A stretch of DNA of 64,000 nt from Amycolatopsis sulphurea (GTDB lineage Bacteria; Actinomycetota; Actinomycetes; Mycobacteriales; Pseudonocardiaceae). Shown here piece after piece: positions 61,218 through 64,000 of this stretch. The stretch is taken from the NCBI RefSeq assembly GCF_002564045.1, contig NZ_PDJK01000002.1, forward strand, positions 3,286,001 to 3,350,000. The letters are read 5' to 3'. The notes beneath the pieces were generated by a model. It did not search any database and had not been told where the DNA came from. It worked only from the letters and a program-made list of their open reading frames with translations. A program made the translations under genes and the position numbers. Position 1 is the stretch's first letter. Each line of letters starts with the position of its first letter.

Positions 61218-61434
61218 GTGTGTCGGGGGTCTGGTCGCGGCACGTTGGGTCGCTTACTAGAACTTTGGTAGGGCCGCCTGGGTCGTGATCCAGGTCGCCA
61301 TCCAGGCTTCTTGCGAACTCAACGAGGACCTTGGCGATCTTGTGCGTGTCTGGTGGATCGTGCCGCACACCGTGAATCCGGATCTTCGACACGTGGGTTC
61401 GGGGCTTGTGTTGCCGCTTCTTTGGTTTGGCCAT
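61195..61434 (-). CDS. Small basic hypothetical protein
   Basis: This 79-residue product has a basic N terminus (MAKPKKRQHKPRTHVSKIRI) and a central HGVRHDPPDTHKIAKVLVEF. I do not recognise it. AGGGTGG lies about 10 bases before the ATG. It is the last gene of the XRE/ImmA/PIN series on this strand and could be an additional module or a small nucleic-acid-binding protein. Confidence 0.5.
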   Translation of the reverse strand: MAKPKKRQHKPRTHVSKIRIHGVRHDPPDTHKIAKVLVEFARSLDGDLDHDPGGPTKVLVSDPTCRDQTPDTHEPPASA

Positions 61435-61440
61435 GAGAAG

Positions 61441-61650
61441 TCACCACCCTGTCGCGACGGTTCGTTGGTCACGCGGACGGGGACGAGGATCTTGCTGTTC
61501 GCCAGCAAGGCTGCTGACGCTGATCTGGATCTCTCGCTGAGGATAATCCGGCAGCATCCGGATGTCTTCTCCAGCGAAGAGGACGCTGCGGGTGGACTGC
61601 TTCCGGTTCAGCGGACAAGGGCGAGGGTCGCCCAGGTCTAGGGCCAGCAA
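61441..61650 (-). CDS. Small hypothetical protein
   Basis: This 69-residue frame, starting at TTG inside the end of the PIN-like gene, encodes VLFAGEDIRMLPDYPQREIQ followed by a Pro/Arg-rich tail. The composition is protein-like, but no ribosome site or known family supports it, so it is tentative. The next gene begins 6 bases after its stop. Confidence 0.35.
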   Translation of the reverse strand: MLALDLGDPRPCPLNRKQSTRSVLFAGEDIRMLPDYPQREIQISVSSLAGEQQDPRPRPRDQRTVATGW

Positions 61651-62252
61651 GCAGCTGACAGTAGGTTGGTGTTCTGGATCGGCGGTAGGCCGTCATCGAG
61701 ACCGCGCAGCCGGTCGTAGATGCTACGCATCGTGGCCTTGTCTGGAATGTGCTGCCCGCCTGCTGCGCGCTCCAGAATGGTCAGTGTGCTCACTAGCATG
61801 ATCGACCCCACAGCGCGACCGCTGGTCCGGAGCCGTCTGAGCCGGTTGATTTCCGAGGTGGCGATCCGTGCTCCTGACCCGTCGTCGATGAGCACGGTTA
61901 CTGTCTCGCCGGATTCGGCGGCGACGACCGCGTGCGCGATGACCATTGTCTCGCCCAGATCTTTCGGGTGTTTCAGCCGTTCTTCCATGGGTAGCTGGGT
62001 GATCCGGTGGACGACCGCTGCAAGTTCGGGTGTCTGGTCATCGGAGAGTATCTGCACCCATTTGGGCGTCAGCTTTTGCCAGACCGCTGCAGCGGAGCGG
62101 AAACGCCCATCCTGCCGGGCCTTGCGGAGCACTTCGTCTTGCACGGTCTCCGGGGTGCTGAGCGGTCCCAGGATCTCGATGAGGAGGCGCTCTTTGTTGA
62201 TCGAGAGGAAATTCAGGCCGGGGCCGGCGTCGATGATCGGCCGGTGACTCAT
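61638..62252 (-). CDS. PIN-like toxin family protein
   Basis: This 204-residue protein looks like a PIN-fold nuclease. Acidic residues are placed as expected in RPIIDAGPGLNFLSINKERL, then PETVQDEVLRKAR and a third in VTVLIDDGSGARIA. A DUF3368-like subgroup is possible. ATG at 62252 overlaps the stop of the ImmA-like gene (ATGA), so it is coupled to the XRE/ImmA pair. It would act as an RNase toxin, with the XRE and ImmA-type proteins as regulator and antitoxin protease; this is inference from gene order. Confidence 0.7.
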   Translation of the reverse strand: MSHRPIIDAGPGLNFLSINKERLLIEILGPLSTPETVQDEVLRKARQDGRFRSAAAVWQKLTPKWVQILSDDQTPELAAVVHRITQLPMEERLKHPKDLGETMVIAHAVVAAESGETVTVLIDDGSGARIATSEINRLRRLRTSGRAVGSIMLVSTLTILERAAGGQHIPDKATMRSIYDRLRGLDDGLPPIQNTNLLSAACWP

Positions 62253-63115
62253 CCTGAGTTTCTCTCTGTCGCCGTAACCTGGCCGTTGTCATCTGGCGCG
62301 TTGAGATCCTCTTCTAGAGCCGCCAGATCTACGTGCACGTCGGGTAGTTCGGCGGGAGCGGCCCACGCGATCTCCTGCTCGGTGGGCACGACGCCTGCCT
62401 CACGCAGGTCCGCCTCGGCGGCCTCCAGTGTGATGCCGCGCAAGGTGGCGATGGCTTGCGCAGGCACCACCGCCTCCGCGTAGCCCCTGATCGCGCGGGC
62501 GAGCAACTGTTGCGGTGCCCTCCGCTGATCGGAGTCGGCCCGCAATGCGCGGTACTGATCGCTCCACCCGAACCGGGACGCCAATTGTGGCGCTGTCAGA
62601 GCCATCCACTCCTGTTTGGTGTCGTCATCGATGTAATTGGCTTGGTGCAGCGCGATGGCGGCAATCTGGGGTGATACCAGGTATCGCTGGACGACCGCAG
62701 AGAGGGTGGCTTGGGTCACGAACTCTCGATCTCCAAGGAACTCACGCAAGCCCTCGACCGGTACGAGCAGGTGCCGCGCGAAGGCGTCGGCTCGAATCTC
62801 CGCGGGGCTGCGTTCGCTCAAGTTGCCCGTGCCGTTGTGCGCCCAGTCCTCGAACAGCACGTGGCCAAGTTCGTGGGCAAGCGTGCTGCGTTGTCGCATC
62901 GGGTTCGGGGTGCGCGCGACGCCGATGAACACGGCGTCGCGCGCAGGGTCTCGCATCGTCAGGCCGTGTTCATCCGGGCCGACATCGAGTACGGCCACGT
63001 CGATCTTGGTTGCCTGCTCGATGACTGCCACAAGGTCACCCAACGGCTGCACGCCCAGGTGGTGCTCTTGGCGGAACCGCGCGGCGGCGGTACGCCCTTC
63101 AGTCTCAGCGCTCAA
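62249..63115 (-). CDS. ImmA/IrrE-family metallopeptidase
   Basis: This 288-residue protein has the HExxH zinc site in STLAHELGHVLFEDW, and the third-ligand region EIRADAFARHLLVP is conserved as in ImmA/IrrE proteases. The family cleaves repressors of XRE type to switch on mobile elements or stress genes. It lies 15 bases after the XRE gene, the usual partner, and overlaps the PIN-like gene. The C terminus is acidic (DVHVDLAALEEDLNAPDDNG). All zinc ligands appear intact. Confidence 0.92.
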   Translation of the reverse strand: MSAETEGRTAAARFRQEHHLGVQPLGDLVAVIEQATKIDVAVLDVGPDEHGLTMRDPARDAVFIGVARTPNPMRQRSTLAHELGHVLFEDWAHNGTGNLSERSPAEIRADAFARHLLVPVEGLREFLGDREFVTQATLSAVVQRYLVSPQIAAIALHQANYIDDDTKQEWMALTAPQLASRFGWSDQYRALRADSDQRRAPQQLLARAIRGYAEAVVPAQAIATLRGITLEAAEADLREAGVVPTEQEIAWAAPAELPDVHVDLAALEEDLNAPDDNGQVTATERNSG

Positions 63116-63130
63116 GATTGTCTATCCACA

Positions 63131-63475
63131 TCAGACCGTGGCGGGGATGGCCTGGTCGTCCAAGTAGTTGTCCAGTTCCAGGAAGTGCAACAGCGCTTCA
63201 CGCATGCGGTCCATGTCGGAGTCGTTGGTGGCGCGGGCGGCGCACTGCACTCGGTCGGCCACCGTCCCAGCTTCGGTGAGTTGGGCGACCGTATGTCCAG
63301 TTGCCCACGCGATCGCGACCACCTCAGGCATCTTCGCCGCTCTGTCCCCGGAGATGATCCGCGACAAGGTGGGCTGCGAGATGCCAGCAGCGTCCGCAAG
63401 GGCGCGCTGACTGAGGCCCGAAGCAATGCGGGCACGCTCAATGAGCACACCGGCACCCGTTGTCATCGCAGTCAC
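63131..63475 (-). CDS. XRE-family transcriptional regulator
   Basis: This 114-residue protein has a Cro/C1-type helix-turn-helix: LIERARIASGLSQRALADAA, GISQPTLSRIISGDRAAKMP, EVVAIAWATGHTVAQLTE. A short helical C-terminal part ends in LDDQAIPATV. It is the first gene of the operon with the ImmA-like protease and the PIN-like protein, and is the probable repressor of that operon and substrate of the protease. Confidence 0.93.
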   Translation of the reverse strand: MTAMTTGAGVLIERARIASGLSQRALADAAGISQPTLSRIISGDRAAKMPEVVAIAWATGHTVAQLTEAGTVADRVQCAARATNDSDMDRMREALLHFLELDNYLDDQAIPATV

Positions 63476-63673
63476 CCTTCATGGACTGAATCATGATCGG
63501 TCGATGTGATTCAGTGTAGCTGAGTGCGGCACGTGACGCTAGGAGCCATGACTGGACTACTGCGCGAGCGGGACGCCCAGTCGATCGTGTGTATCCCCGT
63601 GGACGGTGTGGGTTGTCGACTGGTCACATTGACAAGCAACCCGGTGCGTCTGCTCGTCGACAGCCACTCCTGC

Positions 63674-64000
63674 TCAACGTGTTGCTGGTCGGCGGGGGTC
63701 GGGGAAGCCGAGGCTGACGTACCCTGGTGCGCGTTTGGCCAGGGAAGAGGCCAGGACGCCGGTGTTGATGTCGTGGTAGTCGTGAACTTCGGCGGTGGCC
63801 TTGCCGGCGTGTGCGCGGAGGATCCGACCCGCGTATTGGACGAGGCGTCCCTTGAACGCGATCGGTGCGGCGAGGAACAGGGTGTCCAGTGCGGGGCAGT
63901 CGAATCCTTCACCGACGAATGGCCCGGTCGCGACGACCAGCAGTGGTACTCCGTCCGCAGGTTGGAGGCGGGCCAGAGCATCGCGGCGGGCGGTCGCTCT
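63674..64000 (-). CDS. DEAD/DEAH-box helicase C-terminal part (TOTE-like), cut by window edge
   Basis: Only the last 108 codons lie in the window. They read LLVVATGPFVGEGFDCPALD, FLAAPIAFKGRLVQYAGRIL and VLASSLAKRAPGYVSLGFPD, which are helicase motifs V and VI (VQYAGRILR) and a tail typical of the superfamily 2 helicase in TOTE conflict-system proteins. The stop is at 63674-63676. The start and any primase-like or nuclease domains are outside, so the system cannot be named with certainty. Confidence 0.75.
   Translation of the reverse strand, partial: RATARRDALARLQPADGVPLLVVATGPFVGEGFDCPALDTLFLAAPIAFKGRLVQYAGRILRAHAGKATAEVHDYHDINTGVLASSLAKRAPGYVSLGFPDPRRPATR

Noticed and set aside
61285..61641. 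A 118-residue + strand frame opposite the small genes at 61.2-61.65 kb.
   Set aside because: The minus-strand frames fit the operon direction and have more protein-like sequence; this frame has no supporting signal.

Overview
The window is high-GC DNA with dense, overlapping genes, GTG and TTG starts, and ICE-type genes (a DUF2637/SpdB-like membrane protein). This points to a filamentous actinobacterium, probably of the Pseudonocardiales/Streptomyces kind; I cannot fix the genus. Almost the whole window looks like accessory DNA.

Bases 1-13.4 kb hold an unusual cassette. On the + strand an unknown gene, a ketopantoate-reductase-like enzyme and a probable circularly permuted ATP-grasp ligase overlap each other. 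They converge, 4 bases apart, on a minus-strand operon whose order is FemAB/GNAT-like acyltransferase, caspase/CHAT-like protease with a zinc ribbon, arginyl-tRNA synthetase. The acyltransferase-protease pair occurs twice, with the same 88-base spacer. Copy 1 of the acyltransferase is broken by a frameshift and by an IS1380-family element that itself carries an IS3-family element. Copy 2 of the protease is cut by a group II intron remnant. I read this as a decaying, duplicated, probably tRNA-dependent pathway that I cannot match to a described system.

Bases 14.5-24.6 kb hold a class II tRNA-like gene with an abnormal anticodon loop, an MFS transporter, a large serine integrase, a catalytically degenerate resolvase and an XRE regulator. 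A deletion scar follows, joining a DpdA-like deazapurine gene fragment to an aminoglycoside-phosphotransferase-like fragment. Then come a PadR regulator, several small unknowns, a Cys-rich protein and a NYN-LOTUS protein.

Bases 24.8-41.1 kb form a defence island: type I restriction-modification (hsdR-hsdS-hsdM), a divergent three-gene pPIWI-RE system (nuclease, DinG-like helicase, PIWI-RE protein), and an HNH / unknown / Ser-Thr kinase / RNase H-fold-like module that I do not recognise as a described system.

Bases 41.9-55.8 kb form an aromatic catabolism island. Two parallel modules each contain a flavin reductase, a luciferase-like monooxygenase, an alpha/beta hydrolase, an intradiol dioxygenase and a cycloisomerase. 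One is completed by maleylacetate reductase, the other by muconolactone isomerase. IclR and LysR regulators lie beside them.

Bases 55.9-61.2 kb hold an ICE-type DUF2637 gene split by a three-gene tyrosine-recombinase element. A 475-base segment here (double-HTH gene plus the first bases of the DUF2637 gene) is repeated, in the same orientation and degenerate, at 16.4 kb beside the integrase. The two copies bracket about 44 kb and may mark the ends or internal joints of an integrative element. The right edge carries an XRE/ImmA/PIN operon and the tail of a TOTE-like helicase.
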